From: an uncultured Corynebacterium sp.
GTDB taxonomy: Bacteria > Actinomycetota > Actinomycetes > Mycobacteriales > Mycobacteriaceae
Direction of reading: 5' to 3'
NCBI RefSeq assembly: GCF_947253065.1
Contig: NZ_CAMXWS010000009.1
Location: 1 to 62,146 of the forward strand
DNA length: 62,146 bases
Shown: one piece after another, positions 1-9,145 of the stretch
Layout: each line of letters starts with the position of its first letter
Numbering within the stretch: the stretch's first letter is position 1
Made by a program: the position numbers and the translations under genes
The notes under the pieces: generated by a model
Told to the model about the DNA's origin: nothing
Databases searched by the model: none
What the model saw: only the letters and a program-made list of their open reading frames with translations

Positions 1-561
1 GGCCACTGCCTCGAGTTCCTCGGTGTCCTCAGGCGTGAGGCCGACCTCGGTCAGGCTGTTAGGCAGACCGACCTTGGTGGTGAACTCGATGAAGTCCTCG
101 ATCTCCTTCGCGTCGGCGCCTTCCATGATGAGCTGGGCGCAGGTGCCAACGTTGACCTTCTGGCCGTGGGATAGGCCGTGGGTCTGCTCGGCGGCGGTAA
201 GACCGTCGTGGATAGCGTGGGCTGCGGCAAGCCCGCCGGACTCGAAGCCGAGACCGGACAGGAGAGTGTTAGCCTCGACGACTGCCTCGAGCGCCGGGGT
301 GACCACTCCGGCACGAACAGCATCAAGTGCGGCGAGACCGTGCTCCCACAAGATGTCCCAGCTCAGCTTGGCCAGGGCGGCGCCGGCACGGGTCGGGTGG
401 CCACCATTCATCGTGGTGCCGTTGCCCTTTGCTGCGGCGCGGGCCTCGACCCAGGTGGCCAGGGCGTCACCGATGCCGGCGACGAGGAATTCGACGGGTG
501 CACCGGCGACGAGCTGGGTGTCGATGAGGACGACGTCGGGGTTCTTCGGGAAGAAAAAACA
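1..561 (-). pseudogene. gldA: Glycerol dehydrogenase fragment (GldA family), N-terminus lost, other end outside the window
   Basis: The minus strand encodes a clear iron-type glycerol dehydrogenase segment: NPDVVLIDTQLVAGAP, then GIGDALATWVEARAA, then GLGFESGGLAAAHAIHDGL and SHGQKVNVGT, matching the middle and C-terminal half of GldA (NAD-dependent oxidation of glycerol to dihydroxyacetone). The frame closes with a TGA at 562-564, directly upstream of a Cys-Phe-Phe-Phe-Pro run, and there is no start codon there. The roughly 150-residue NAD-binding half that should precede it is absent, and the end of the acyl-CoA synthetase gene begins 88 bp further on. I infer a deletion remnant. The C-terminal end lies beyond position 1. 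Confidence 0.8.
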
Positions 562-624
562 TCATGTTGTGGCATGGGCCCCACCGTACGTAAAACCCGT
601 TACATGCGTTTTTGCCATGCGAAA

Positions 625-671
625 TACCGGCGTCTCGTAGCGGTGTCGCTAGTCGGCTACCGGCGTCTCGT
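625..671. repeat. 14-bp direct repeat duplicating the end of the synthetase gene
   Basis: TACCGGCGTCTCGT occurs at 625-638 and again at 658-671, 33 bp apart. The second copy is inside the last codons of the acyl-CoA synthetase gene (Glu-Thr-Pro-Val); the first lies just beyond its stop. It sits between this gene and the decapitated gldA, so it may mark the deletion or duplication junction. Confidence 0.6.
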
Positions 672-2421
672 GGTTGGCTGAGGTGTCTTCTTCGGCTTCT
701 TCCTCGGTCCGGGTACCGGGGCCGGGGAGGGTGATGATGTCGTATTCGTCGCGAGCTAGGTGCTTGCGCAGGTCCACCTTGTCGAATTTGCCTACGGACG
801 TCTTGTCAATGGAGCTGACGAAGGTCCAGTATTCCGGTGCCATCCAGGACGGCAACTCGTGGGAAAGATCGGCACGCAGCTTCTTGGCCAGGTCGATCGT
901 GGGGGTCACGTCGGAGTGTAGGACGGTAATGGCCAGGGGGCGCTCACCCCATTTCTTATCGGGGTAGCCGATGACTGCGCATTCGACGACCTCGTCGGAT
1001 TCCATGATTAGGTTCTCCAACTGGGCGGAGTAGATCCATTCGCCGCCGGAGCGGATGACGTCGCGAGAACGGTCATAAAGTGTCATGAAGCCGTCAGAGG
1101 TCACGGTTCCTACATCGCCGGTGCGGAGCCAACCACTCTTAGTGAAGGCGTCTTCGGAAGAGGGGATGGGTTGGCCACGGAATGTGGAGACGCGTTCGGC
1201 GGCTTCAGGGTTGGAAGGCCAGTAGTAGGAACCGGTGACGAGGTTGCCGCGGACGTGGATCTCACCGTCGTTGCGGTCGGTGCGAGAGGCAACGCCACCG
1301 TCGTTGACCACGCGGTATTCCAGCCACGGGGCAAATCGGCCCTGGGAGATGCGGTAGGCCCAGCGTCGTTCGCCGGAGGCGCCTGAAGGTGGGCGAGCGA
1401 CGGTGCCCACGGTGGAGGTCTCCGTCATGCCCCAGCCATGAATGACATCCACACCGTAGCGCTCCTCCCACACCTTGATCAGTGCAGGCGGGGCGGGGGA
1501 GCCACCGACGTAGATCTCGGTCAGTGACATGCGCTCCGGCGGATTGTGCAGGTAATGCACCATGAGCTGGATCCACAGGGTGGGCACACCGTGGGCGACA
1601 CGTGGGTGAGTGCCAGCGATCAATTTGGCCAGTGTCGGTGCCGAGACATCTGAATCAGGCAATACGAGGGGAGTACCAGCCAAAAAGGCGCCGAAGGGAA
1701 CATTCCAGCTGAGCACGTGATAGATCGGGATGCAGCACAGGAATGATTCGCCGTGGGTGATCGCCAGGGAGTCAGTGGCGCGCAGACTCATCGCGGTCAG
1801 CCACAGCGAGCGGTGGGAATACGCGATGCCTTTTGGCGGACCACTCGTCGCGGTGGAATAGCACAGAGCAGCCGCGGTGTTTTCGGGGAGTTCGGGCCAG
1901 GGGTAGAGGGTGGATGAGCCGTCGAGAAGCGCTTCGTATGAGTGCACCTCGATGTGCGTAGGAATCTGCTCGCGCAGCTTGCTCATGTCTGGCAGGCCGG
2001 TAAAGCAGACGGCGCGGACGGTCGGGCACGTTTCCACGATGCGGCCGAGTTTTGGTGCGAGACGCGGATCAGCCACCACGACCTCTATCTCGGCGTGGTT
2101 GACGATGTACGCGATCTGATCCTCCAACAACTGCAAATTCAGCGGCACAAACACTGAACCCTTCGCTGAGGCCGCGAACATCACTTCTAAATGTTCCGCG
2201 CAGTTGTACATCAAGGTGCCCACACGCTGGTCATCGTCGATGCCCAAGTGGTCTTCCAGCGCATGCGCGAAAGCAGCCGCCCGCGCACCAATCGTCGCGA
2301 ACGTGGTCTCTTCGGCCTCGCCGGAGCGCCACGTGGTTACCTTCGTGGAACCGTGCACTGAGGCCCCGTACTCGAGGATGCGGCCAATGGAAAACGGCAC
2401 TTCCTGCATGGTGGAAAGCAT
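649..2421 (-). CDS. Acyl-CoA synthetase / AMP-dependent ligase
   Basis: About 590 residues, the usual length of fatty-acid:CoA ligases that adenylate a carboxylic acid with ATP and transfer it to CoA. Visible motifs: the phosphate-binding loop TATSGPPKG, the A5 motif GWGMTETSTVG, LRTGDVG, and the hinge region YDRSRDVIRSGGEW. In the loop the usual Gly before Thr is Ala. The acidic C-terminal tail (EEEAEEDTS) is outside the conserved fold. The frame is open another 40 codons upstream, but those residues are basic and unlike the family, so I place the start at the ATG at 2419-2421; a second ATG four codons later is possible. Substrate chain length cannot be read from the sequence. Transcribed away from rho. 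Confidence 0.8.
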   Translation of the reverse strand: MLSTMQEVPFSIGRILEYGASVHGSTKVTTWRSGEAEETTFATIGARAAAFAHALEDHLGIDDDQRVGTLMYNCAEHLEVMFAASAKGSVFVPLNLQLLEDQIAYIVNHAEIEVVVADPRLAPKLGRIVETCPTVRAVCFTGLPDMSKLREQIPTHIEVHSYEALLDGSSTLYPWPELPENTAAALCYSTATSGPPKGIAYSHRSLWLTAMSLRATDSLAITHGESFLCCIPIYHVLSWNVPFGAFLAGTPLVLPDSDVSAPTLAKLIAGTHPRVAHGVPTLWIQLMVHYLHNPPERMSLTEIYVGGSPAPPALIKVWEERYGVDVIHGWGMTETSTVGTVARPPSGASGERRWAYRISQGRFAPWLEYRVVNDGGVASRTDRNDGEIHVRGNLVTGSYYWPSNPEAAERVSTFRGQPIPSSEDAFTKSGWLRTGDVGTVTSDGFMTLYDRSRDVIRSGGEWIYSAQLENLIMESDEVVECAVIGYPDKKWGERPLAITVLHSDVTPTIDLAKKLRADLSHELPSWMAPEYWTFVSSIDKTSVGKFDKVDLRKHLARDEYDIITLPGPGTRTEEEAEEDTSANHETPVAD

Positions 2422-2689
2422 GCAATTCACTCTACAGTGACCACTTTTGCGTGGGTTGGTGAACCGCCGCCTGAAACGGTCCGCTACACTGTCGGACAAG
2501 ATCGTGACATGAGGCGCTTTCGCCTCCAGATTTCCGCACATGCCTGTTGGTTTTATGCATGGAGCGTGAGTCCGATCTAGCGTGCACCACCTCCGCCCTA
2601 ATTATTTGCGGGCTAATCCAGTTCGATGGCCGAGAGTGGGGACAACCGCGTGAATAGAAGCGCCGCACGACCATGACGAAAGGACATCC
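2422..2689 (+). promoter_or_regulatory. Divergent intergenic region and probable long rho leader
   Basis: No gene is seen. The plus strand has a corynebacterial-type -10 box TACACT at 2485-2490, flanked by the short dyad GTCCG/CGGAC, which would give a rho leader of about 190 nt. Long leaders with autoregulation are known for rho in other bacteria; whether this one is regulatory is inference. The ribosome binding site AAAGGA precedes the GTG of rho. Confidence 0.35.
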
Positions 2690-4585
2690 GTGACCGATAC
2701 GGGTAACGCCGCGAGCCAGGATCTCGCATCGCTGAAGCTTCCCGAGCTGCGCAAAATCGCCGCCGAAAAGGGCCTGCGCGGCACGTCCGCCCTGCGCAAG
2801 GGCGAGTTGATTCAAGCCATCACCACGGGCACCGTCCCGCAGCGCGCACGTCAGCGCGCCAGCGAGCAGGCAGCAGCTGAGAATTCCGGTGCGCAGGACG
2901 CGCAGGCCGCTGAGCAGAAGAGTGAGCCGAAGGACAAGAAGGACGACAAGAAGGACGACAAGCAGGGCGAGGAGCAGCGCTACGAATCGCGCTCGGCTGC
3001 TCGTCGTGCGCGTCGTCACCGCGCCAAGCACGGTGAGCAAAACGAGCACAAGCTTGACGACGGCAGCGGGAACTCCGACAACCGCAACGACAAGAGCGAC
3101 CGCGGCAACAAGGACAACTCGGGCCGCGATAATCGTGACAACCGCGACGGCCACGATGGTCGGGATGACGACAACCGTGGAAAGTCGGACAACCGGAACG
3201 ACCGCAGCGACCGAGGCGACCGTGACGGAAACGACCGCGGCAATAACAACCGTGGCGGTGGGAACAACAACCACGATGGTGGCAACGGTAACGGCGGTGG
3301 GGGCCGTCGTGGACGTCGCAACCGCCGGAACCGCCGCAACCGGGATAACCACAACGGTGGCGGTAACAACCAGAACAGCCACAACAACAATGGGCAGGAC
3401 CTGGATCCGGAGGAGCTGCAGGAGGTCGCGGGCATTGTCGACATCGTCGATAACAATGCGGCGTTTGTGCGCACGACGGGATACCGGGCGAACCAGGCTG
3501 ATGTGTTCATCAACAACAACCTTGTCCGCCGCTGCGGGCTGCGTTCCGGCGACGCGGTGATCGGTCAGGTCCGCGCGAATGGTCAGGGCCACACGCATGG
3601 CAATGGCCGTAATCGTCACCGCTACAACCAGCTGGTACGCGTGGACACGGTCAATGGCATGACGGTGGATGAGGCGAAGCAGCGCGCGGAGTTCCACAAA
3701 CTCACCCCGCTGTACCCGAACCAGCGTCTGCGCCTGGAGACCGAGCCGAATATCCTGACCACGCGCGTGATCGACCTGGTCATGCCGATTGGTAAGGGCC
3801 AGCGCGCACTGATCGTCTCCCCGCCAAAGGCAGGTAAAACGACGATTCTGCAGAACGTGGCTAATGCGATCGCGCACAATAACCCGGAGTGCTACCTCAT
3901 GGTCGTACTTGTCGACGAGCGCCCGGAGGAAGTCACCGACATGCAGCGCTCCGTGAAGGGTGAGGTCATTGCCTCTACCTTCGACCGCCCGCCGAGCGAG
4001 CACACCGCGGTGGCGGAGCTGGCGATCGAGCGCGCGAAGCGCCTCGTCGAGATGGGCCAGGACGTTGTGGTCCTGCTGGATTCGATTACCCGTCTCGGCC
4101 GCGCGTACAACAACTCCTCGCCGGCATCGGGCCGCATCCTGTCCGGTGGTGTCGACTCGAACGCGCTGTACCCGCCGAAGCGTTTCCTGGGTGCTGCCCG
4201 CAATATCGAGGAAGGCGGCTCGCTGACGATCATCGCGACCGCCATGGTGGAGACCGGCTCGGCCGGCGACACCGTCATCTTCGAGGAGTTCAAAGGCACC
4301 GGCAATGCGGAGCTCAAGCTCGACCGTAAGATCGCGGAGCGTCGCGTGTTCCCGGCTGTGGACGTCAACCCGTCCGGCACCCGCAAGGACGAGCTGCTGA
4401 TGAGCCCGGAGGAGGCGCGCGTCATGCACAAGCTGCGTCGCATCCTCTCGGCGCTTGACCCGCAGCAGTCTATTGACATGCTGATCAAGCAGCTGAAGAA
4501 GACGAAGACGAACGGCGAATTCCTCGTTGGCGTGGCACAATCCGCACCGATGGCCGCAGACCAGGAGACGGAGGAATACCAGTAA
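2690..4585 (+). CDS. rho: Transcription termination factor Rho
   Basis: Hexameric RNA-dependent ATPase helicase that ends transcription of untranslated RNA. 631 residues. The Rho_N domain is at about 12-50. It is followed by a low-complexity insertion of about 170 residues rich in Asn, Asp, Arg and Gly (about 65-235), typical of actinobacterial Rho, then the cold-shock-like RNA-binding domain (about 240-310), Walker A PPKAGKTT near 380 and Walker B VVVLLDSITRLGRAY near 460. GTG start, chosen for the AAAGGA just upstream. Its TAA overlaps the ATG of prfA (TAATG), so the two are translationally coupled. Confidence 0.97.
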   Translation: MTDTGNAASQDLASLKLPELRKIAAEKGLRGTSALRKGELIQAITTGTVPQRARQRASEQAAAENSGAQDAQAAEQKSEPKDKKDDKKDDKQGEEQRYESRSAARRARRHRAKHGEQNEHKLDDGSGNSDNRNDKSDRGNKDNSGRDNRDNRDGHDGRDDDNRGKSDNRNDRSDRGDRDGNDRGNNNRGGGNNNHDGGNGNGGGGRRGRRNRRNRRNRDNHNGGGNNQNSHNNNGQDLDPEELQEVAGIVDIVDNNAAFVRTTGYRANQADVFINNNLVRRCGLRSGDAVIGQVRANGQGHTHGNGRNRHRYNQLVRVDTVNGMTVDEAKQRAEFHKLTPLYPNQRLRLETEPNILTTRVIDLVMPIGKGQRALIVSPPKAGKTTILQNVANAIAHNNPECYLMVVLVDERPEEVTDMQRSVKGEVIASTFDRPPSEHTAVAELAIERAKRLVEMGQDVVVLLDSITRLGRAYNNSSPASGRILSGGVDSNALYPPKRFLGAARNIEEGGSLTIIATAMVETGSAGDTVIFEEFKGTGNAELKLDRKIAERRVFPAVDVNPSGTRKDELLMSPEEARVMHKLRRILSALDPQQSIDMLIKQLKKTKTNGEFLVGVAQSAPMAADQETEEYQ

Positions 4586-5664
4586 TGGCAGAGAAATCGC
4601 AGGTTTCGCTTGTCGACGACTACGTCTCCGAGTACCAGGGCATCCAAGCCCAGATGAGCGACCCGGAAGTAGTCGGCGACCAGGACTTGTTCCGGAAGCT
4701 GTCCAAGCGTTATGCGCAGCTGCAGCCGATCATCAAGGTCAATAACGACCTGAACCAGGCTCGCGAGGACCATGAGGCAGCAGCTGAGATGGCCAGCGAG
4801 GACAAGGAATTCGCTGAGGAGGCCACGCGCCTCGAGGGTGAGATTGTCCGCCTGGAAGAAGACCTCGCTGATTTGCTCGCCCCGCGCGATGAGCATGATC
4901 CGGATGACGTGATCATGGAGATCAAAGCTGGCGCCGGCGGCGAGGAAGCAGCGCTTTTCGCTGGTGACCTGGCCCGCATGTACCAGAAGTACGCCGAGAA
5001 GCACGGTCTTGGCTGGGATGTCCTTGATGTCTCTGAATCGGACCTCGGTGGTGTCAAGGACATGACTGTCTCGGTGACCATGAAGAATCCGTCGCGTGAT
5101 GGCGCATGGTCCAAGCTCAAGTTCGAGGGCGGGGTTCACCGCGTGCAGCGTATTCCGGTGACGGAATCGCAGGGGCGCATTCAGACGTCGGCAGCTGGCG
5201 TCTATGTCTTCCCGGAGACGGAGGATGTCGGCAGCGTAGAGATCGATGAGAAGGATCTGCGCGTCGACGTGTACCGCTCCTCGGGCAAGGGCGGCCAGGG
5301 CGTCAACACGACGGACTCCGCTGTGCGTATTACGCACCTGCCCACGGGCATCATCGTGACGTGTCAGAAGGAGCGTTCGCAGATTCAGAACCGCGCGCGT
5401 GCGATGCAGGTTCTGCAGGCGCGCCTCGAACAGATCGAACGCGAGAAGGCCGAGGCAGAGGCGGCGGAGGGTCGCGCTTCCCAGGTCCGCACGATGGACC
5501 GTTCTGAGCGCATCCGCACTTACAACTGGCCGGAGAATCGCATTTCGGATCACCGCATCGGGTTCAAAGCAAACAATCTTGATTCCGTCCTCGACGGCAA
5601 CATGGATGACCTGATCGGTGCTCTGCAGACGCACGAGCGCCAGGAGCGCCTTGAAGCAGAGTAG
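4585..5664 (+). CDS. prfA: Peptide chain release factor 1
   Basis: Releases the nascent chain at UAA and UAG codons. 359 residues, normal length. The catalytic GGQ is in SGKGGQGVNTTDSAVR and the stop-codon-reading tripeptide is PVT (IPVTESQGRIQT), the RF1 rather than the RF2 type. It overlaps rho by one base and its 3' end overlaps prmC, whose product methylates the Gln of this GGQ. Confidence 0.97.
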   Translation: MAEKSQVSLVDDYVSEYQGIQAQMSDPEVVGDQDLFRKLSKRYAQLQPIIKVNNDLNQAREDHEAAAEMASEDKEFAEEATRLEGEIVRLEEDLADLLAPRDEHDPDDVIMEIKAGAGGEEAALFAGDLARMYQKYAEKHGLGWDVLDVSESDLGGVKDMTVSVTMKNPSRDGAWSKLKFEGGVHRVQRIPVTESQGRIQTSAAGVYVFPETEDVGSVEIDEKDLRVDVYRSSGKGGQGVNTTDSAVRITHLPTGIIVTCQKERSQIQNRARAMQVLQARLEQIEREKAEAEAAEGRASQVRTMDRSERIRTYNWPENRISDHRIGFKANNLDSVLDGNMDDLIGALQTHERQERLEAE

Positions 5665-6505
5665 CCTCCGTGAGGCGATCGCGAACGCCACGCAATCGCT
5701 TATCGACGCCGACGTTGCCTCCCCCCACGTCGACGCCCGCCTCATTGCCGCCCACCTGTTGGGCGTGCCGTCGACTCAGCTGGTTTTGGCTGAGCCGACG
5801 CCGGGCTTTGAAGAGGAATACGCCTCCTTGATTGCCCGTCGCACACGCCGTGAGCCATTGCAGCACATCCTTGGTACTGCGCCGTTCGGTGTTCATGATC
5901 TCAAAGTCGGTCCGGGCGTGTTCATTCCGCGACCGGAAACAGAGGTGTTGGCAGAGTGGGCAGTAAGCCAGAAGCCGACTGGCACCGTCGTCGATCTCGG
6001 CACTGGCTCCGGCGCGTTGGCGATTTATATCGCCGATCGTGCGCGTCCTGAACGCGTGATCGGAGTGGAGAAGTCGTCGTTAGCACGAGCTGCTGCCCAG
6101 GAAAATGCCGCTGCGTTTCCGAATGTCGAAATCATCTCTGGCGACATGACCGATCCGGACCTTCTTGCGGAGCTTTCCGGAGCGGTTGATCTCATCGTGG
6201 CCAATCCTCCGTATGTCCCATTCGTTCCCGAAGAGACAGGTGAGTTGCAGCCCGAGATCTACCGCGATCCACTCGACGCAGTCTTTTCCGGCGACGACGG
6301 CATGGACGCGATCCGCGGACTGGTTCCCGTCGCCGCGCGACTGTTGGTGCCGGGAGGAAAACTCGGTATCGAGCATGACGATTCCACCTCCGCCCTCACC
6401 CGCGAACTCGTCGAGAAGGACGGATCATTCACCGAAATCCGCAACATGCCTGACCTGACCGGACGCAACCGGTTTGTCACGGCGAGTAAGATTTCGAGCA
6501 ACTGA
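5651..6505 (+). CDS. prmC: Release factor glutamine methyltransferase PrmC
   Basis: SAM-dependent N5-glutamine methyltransferase acting on the GGQ motif of release factors. 284 residues, with the SAM-binding glycine motif VVDLGTGSGALA and the catalytic NPPY (VANPPYVPF). I choose the TTG at 5651 because AGGAG stands just before it; an in-frame ATG at 5618 would add 11 residues unlike the family. The start lies inside prfA (14-bp overlap). One copy of the CTTATCGACG word reads Leu-Ile-Asp near the N-terminus. Confidence 0.93.
   Translation: MKQSSLREAIANATQSLIDADVASPHVDARLIAAHLLGVPSTQLVLAEPTPGFEEEYASLIARRTRREPLQHILGTAPFGVHDLKVGPGVFIPRPETEVLAEWAVSQKPTGTVVDLGTGSGALAIYIADRARPERVIGVEKSSLARAAAQENAAAFPNVEIISGDMTDPDLLAELSGAVDLIVANPPYVPFVPEETGELQPEIYRDPLDAVFSGDDGMDAIRGLVPVAARLLVPGGKLGIEHDDSTSALTRELVEKDGSFTEIRNMPDLTGRNRFVTASKISSN
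5698..5708 (+). repeat. GCTTATCGACG word, copy 1
   Basis: In prmC; codons Leu-Ile-Asp. See the finding on the 21-copy word. Confidence 0.95.
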
Positions 6506-6534
6506 CCTCTAATCCATAAAGGAGCACCACTTCA

Positions 6535-7200
6535 ATGCCCAGCAGAATCTACGACTGCCTTGACCCACAGGGGCGCAAGGAAGGCATTGAAGCAGCTGCC
6601 AGCGCGGTGCGCGCGGGACAGTGCGTGGTGCTGCCGACGGATACGGTCTACGGAATCGGTGCCGATGCCTTCAATCCGGATGCGGTAGCGAAACTGCTGG
6701 CCACCAAGCGTCGCGGCCCTGACATGCCGGTGCCTGTGCTCGTTGGGTCCTGGACGACGATTCAGGGCCTCGTGCGTGAGTTCACCGATACAGCGAAAAC
6801 ACTCGTCGAGGCGTTCTGGCCGGGTGGCCTCTCTCTCGTCGTGCCCGAAGCGCCGTCCCTGCCGTGGAATCTCGGCGATACGCGCGGCACGGTGTTGCTG
6901 CGCATGCCGCTGCAGTCGGTAGCGATTGAGTTGCTCCGCGAGGTGGGCCCGATGGCTGTTTCGAGTGCGAATATCTCCGGACAGAAACCCCCAGTTTCTG
7001 CTGCTGGTGCTCGCGATCAATTCGGTGAGGCCGTGCAGACCTACCTCGACGGCGGAACATCGCAGGTGGGTACGCCATCGACGATCATTGATATCTCTGG
7101 GCCTGCACCTGTGATTCTGCGTGAAGGTGCAGTCTCACCGGAAGCGATCGGTGAGGTCTTGAACCTTGACCCCGAAGAACTGAGGCGGAAAGACAGGTAA
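6535..7200 (+). CDS. L-threonylcarbamoyladenylate synthase (TsaC/Sua5 family)
   Basis: Makes threonylcarbamoyl-AMP from threonine, bicarbonate and ATP for the t6A37 modification of ANN-reading tRNAs. 221 residues, a single YrdC domain: VVLPTDTVYGIGADAFN at about 30-46, then the K-RRGPDMPVPVLV signature and the SSANISG loop near 143. AAAGGAG precedes the ATG. It lies between prmC and the WecA-type transferase, the usual actinobacterial order. Confidence 0.92.
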   Translation: MPSRIYDCLDPQGRKEGIEAAASAVRAGQCVVLPTDTVYGIGADAFNPDAVAKLLATKRRGPDMPVPVLVGSWTTIQGLVREFTDTAKTLVEAFWPGGLSLVVPEAPSLPWNLGDTRGTVLLRMPLQSVAIELLREVGPMAVSSANISGQKPPVSAAGARDQFGEAVQTYLDGGTSQVGTPSTIIDISGPAPVILREGAVSPEAIGEVLNLDPEELRRKDR

Positions 7201-7204
7201 GACC

Positions 7205-8344
7205 ATGACCGGAGCAGGTGTTCCATTAAGGGAACTCGGACTGGTCATTCTTCTCGCCGCAGTGATCAGTTATCTTGCGACGGGTCCCGTCCGCTCTCTG
7301 CTTGTTCGCACTGGCCGGATCGCTGAGATCCGTGAGCGAGACGTGCACACGCAGCCCACGCCGAGTCTCGGCGGCGTCGCTATGTTCACTGGATTTCTGT
7401 CTGCCGTGTATTTGGCCATGCAGCTGCCCGCATTGACTCGTGGTTTTGCTCCCGTCACCCCCGAGATGACAGCGGTGGTGGCTGGTGCATTCCTCATCGT
7501 GGTCGTGGGAATTATCGACGACCTATATGAACTCGGTGCCTTAGCCAAGCTCTTCGGACAAGTGGTCGCAGCCGTGACAATGTCTGTTCTGGGCCTGTCG
7601 TTCAATGTGTTCTACCTGCCGTTCGGCGGTGGAACCACGGTGATCTTCGATCAGACACAAGGGATCATTGTGTCCACGCTGATCATCGTGATGCTGATCA
7701 ATGCCTTCAATTTCGTCGACGGTATCGACGGCCTCGCCGCTGGGCTGGGCATGATCGCGGGGGCAGCGATCCTGGTCTTTTCTATCACTGTGCTCCACGA
7801 CCAAGGCGGGGCAGTGTCGGCCTACCCGCCCGCGATCATCTGTGCAGCGTTGGTGGGAATGTGCGCAGGTTTCCTTCCACACAATTACGAGCCGGCGCGT
7901 ATCTTCATGGGGGATTCCGGGGCGATGCTAATCGGCCTGCTGTTGGCGGCGGCGTCGATCTCTGCTTCCGGCAAGATCAACATGTCGCTCTATGGCACCG
8001 CTGATTTCGTGGCATTGATCAGCCCGTTCATCGTGGTCGTCGCAGCTGTCGCGCTTCCGGTTATGGACTTGGTCCTGGCTGTGATTCGGCGGTTGTCGCA
8101 GGGCAAGAGTCCATTCGCGGCTGACCGGCAGCACATTCACCACCGTCTCCTTGCACTTGGGCACACGCACCGACGAACGGTACTCGTGCTCTACATGTGG
8201 GTCTCAGCAATCGCCTTCGGGGCGGTCAGTTTCTCGGTGGTGCCATCCAGATATGCCCTGGCGCTCTTGATCGGTGCCGTCACGATCGCCGTAATCGCCA
8301 CTGCCGTGCCAGCGATGAAGGGGAAGATCGGCCCTTCGCGGTAG
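7205..8344 (+). CDS. wecA: Polyprenyl-phosphate N-acetylglucosaminyl 1-phosphate transferase (WecA/MraY family)
   Basis: Integral membrane enzyme of about 11 helices that links GlcNAc-1-P to decaprenyl phosphate, the first step of the arabinogalactan linker in mycolic-acid bacteria. Family motifs are all present: the Asp pair in GIIDDLYEL, NFVDGIDGLAAG, FMGDSGAMLIG, and the cytoplasmic histidine cluster QHIHHRLL. 379 residues. Starts 4 bp after tsaC. The Rv1302-like position next to the ATP synthase operon supports WecA over MraY. Confidence 0.9.
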   Translation: MTGAGVPLRELGLVILLAAVISYLATGPVRSLLVRTGRIAEIRERDVHTQPTPSLGGVAMFTGFLSAVYLAMQLPALTRGFAPVTPEMTAVVAGAFLIVVVGIIDDLYELGALAKLFGQVVAAVTMSVLGLSFNVFYLPFGGGTTVIFDQTQGIIVSTLIIVMLINAFNFVDGIDGLAAGLGMIAGAAILVFSITVLHDQGGAVSAYPPAIICAALVGMCAGFLPHNYEPARIFMGDSGAMLIGLLLAAASISASGKINMSLYGTADFVALISPFIVVVAAVALPVMDLVLAVIRRLSQGKSPFAADRQHIHHRLLALGHTHRRTVLVLYMWVSAIAFGAVSFSVVPSRYALALLIGAVTIAVIATAVPAMKGKIGPSR

Positions 8345-8355
8345 CATGAGCACTT

Positions 8356-8796
8356 GTGAATGTAGAAGCTAATGCACCCACGGAACCGACCCCTGAATAC
8401 GAGGATCCGCAGGCTCCGCTCAAACGCGCCCTGAAACTGGGCGGCTGGGCTTTGGTGATCATCACCATTATTTCCCTCGCTATCTGGGGAGGCTTGCGAG
8501 ATCTCCCCGGTATCTGGGGAGTCCTCATCGGCGCTGCCATCGGCGGCAGCTTCGTTCTCCTGACGGTGATCTCCGTCTTGGTCACCGCGAACACCACGCC
8601 ATCCATGACCATGGCAGTTGTTCTTGGTAGTTGGTTGGTCAAGCTCTTGGTCTTGATCGCCATCATGGTGTGGCTGCGTGACCTAACTTTCTACGACAAT
8701 GCCGCCCTTGCCGTCACCATCATCGCTTCACTCGTTGTGGTCCTCGCTTCCGAAGTATGGGGAATCATGACGACGAAGGCGATGTACGTGGGGTAG
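8356..8796 (+). CDS. AtpI-like membrane protein upstream of the ATP synthase operon
   Basis: 146 residues with a short polar N-terminus and four predicted membrane helices (about 32-52, 57-80, 89-112, 116-140). Position directly before atpB corresponds to the Rv1303 family, usually called a conserved membrane protein or AtpI-like; AtpI assists c-ring assembly in some bacteria, but that role is inferred from position here. GTG start 11 bp after the previous gene, without an obvious ribosome binding site. Confidence 0.75.
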   Translation: MNVEANAPTEPTPEYEDPQAPLKRALKLGGWALVIITIISLAIWGGLRDLPGIWGVLIGAAIGGSFVLLTVISVLVTANTTPSMTMAVVLGSWLVKLLVLIAIMVWLRDLTFYDNAALAVTIIASLVVVLASEVWGIMTTKAMYVG

Positions 8797-9145
8797 CAGG
8801 GGAGACGTCGATAAGCGGGTGCCCCCTGTGACGGAGCTAACAACGTCCTGAAAAATGCCCGCACCTGCCCTTACGTACTCATGGGGGTGCCGGTCACCAT
8901 TTTGCCGCGACAACCTCCCCCCAACATGCCCGATTCGAGGTGTCTGCTGATAGGCTGATCGCGGGTTCAAGAGGAGAGCTACGCCTTAATGGGGTCGCTG
9001 CCTCTGCAAGTCCCCTGCACCGCGGTAGCTGATGTGCGACGGAGTCCGCCGCGGAAGGCAGAAATGAAGACGTCCATCGCACCGCATACCCATCCGGGAT
9101 GCGGCCCGAGAACGGGAGAGAACGCTGAGCGTTACAACTTTGGCC
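8797..9145 (+). promoter_or_regulatory. Non-coding leader of the ATP synthase operon
   Basis: No coding sequence seen in about 350 bp. TAGGCT at 8951-8956 fits a corynebacterial -10 box and would give a leader of about 190 nt before atpB. One intergenic copy of the repeated word CTTATCGACG is at 8806-8816 on the minus strand. I see no intrinsic terminator between the upstream gene and atpB, so readthrough is possible. Confidence 0.4.
8806..8816 (-). repeat. GCTTATCGACG word, copy 2
   Basis: Intergenic, in the non-coding region before atpB. Confidence 0.95.

Noticed and set aside
23..681. Overlapping plus-strand open frames of 205 and 167 residues at the left end
   Set aside because: They are shadows of the GldA-like reading frame on the minus strand; only that frame shows protein-family similarity.
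3445..3454. CGTCGATAAC in rho as another copy of the word
   Set aside because: Lacks the last G of the core 10-mer; all 21 counted copies keep CTTATCGACG in full.
2432..4540. A 702-residue minus-strand frame across rho
   Set aside because: Repetitive Val/Ala/Thr and Leu-rich translation produced by the GC-rich low-complexity part of rho; no family features and fully antisense to a certain gene.
3892..5745. Long minus-strand frames across rho/prfA, atpA (11695-13491) and atpG/atpD (13694-15604)
   Set aside because: Mirror frames caused by the strong codon bias of highly expressed genes; no recognisable domains or starts.
8797..9145. A small gene or riboswitch in the atp leader
   Set aside because: No start with a ribosome binding site and no stable conserved fold recognised by eye.
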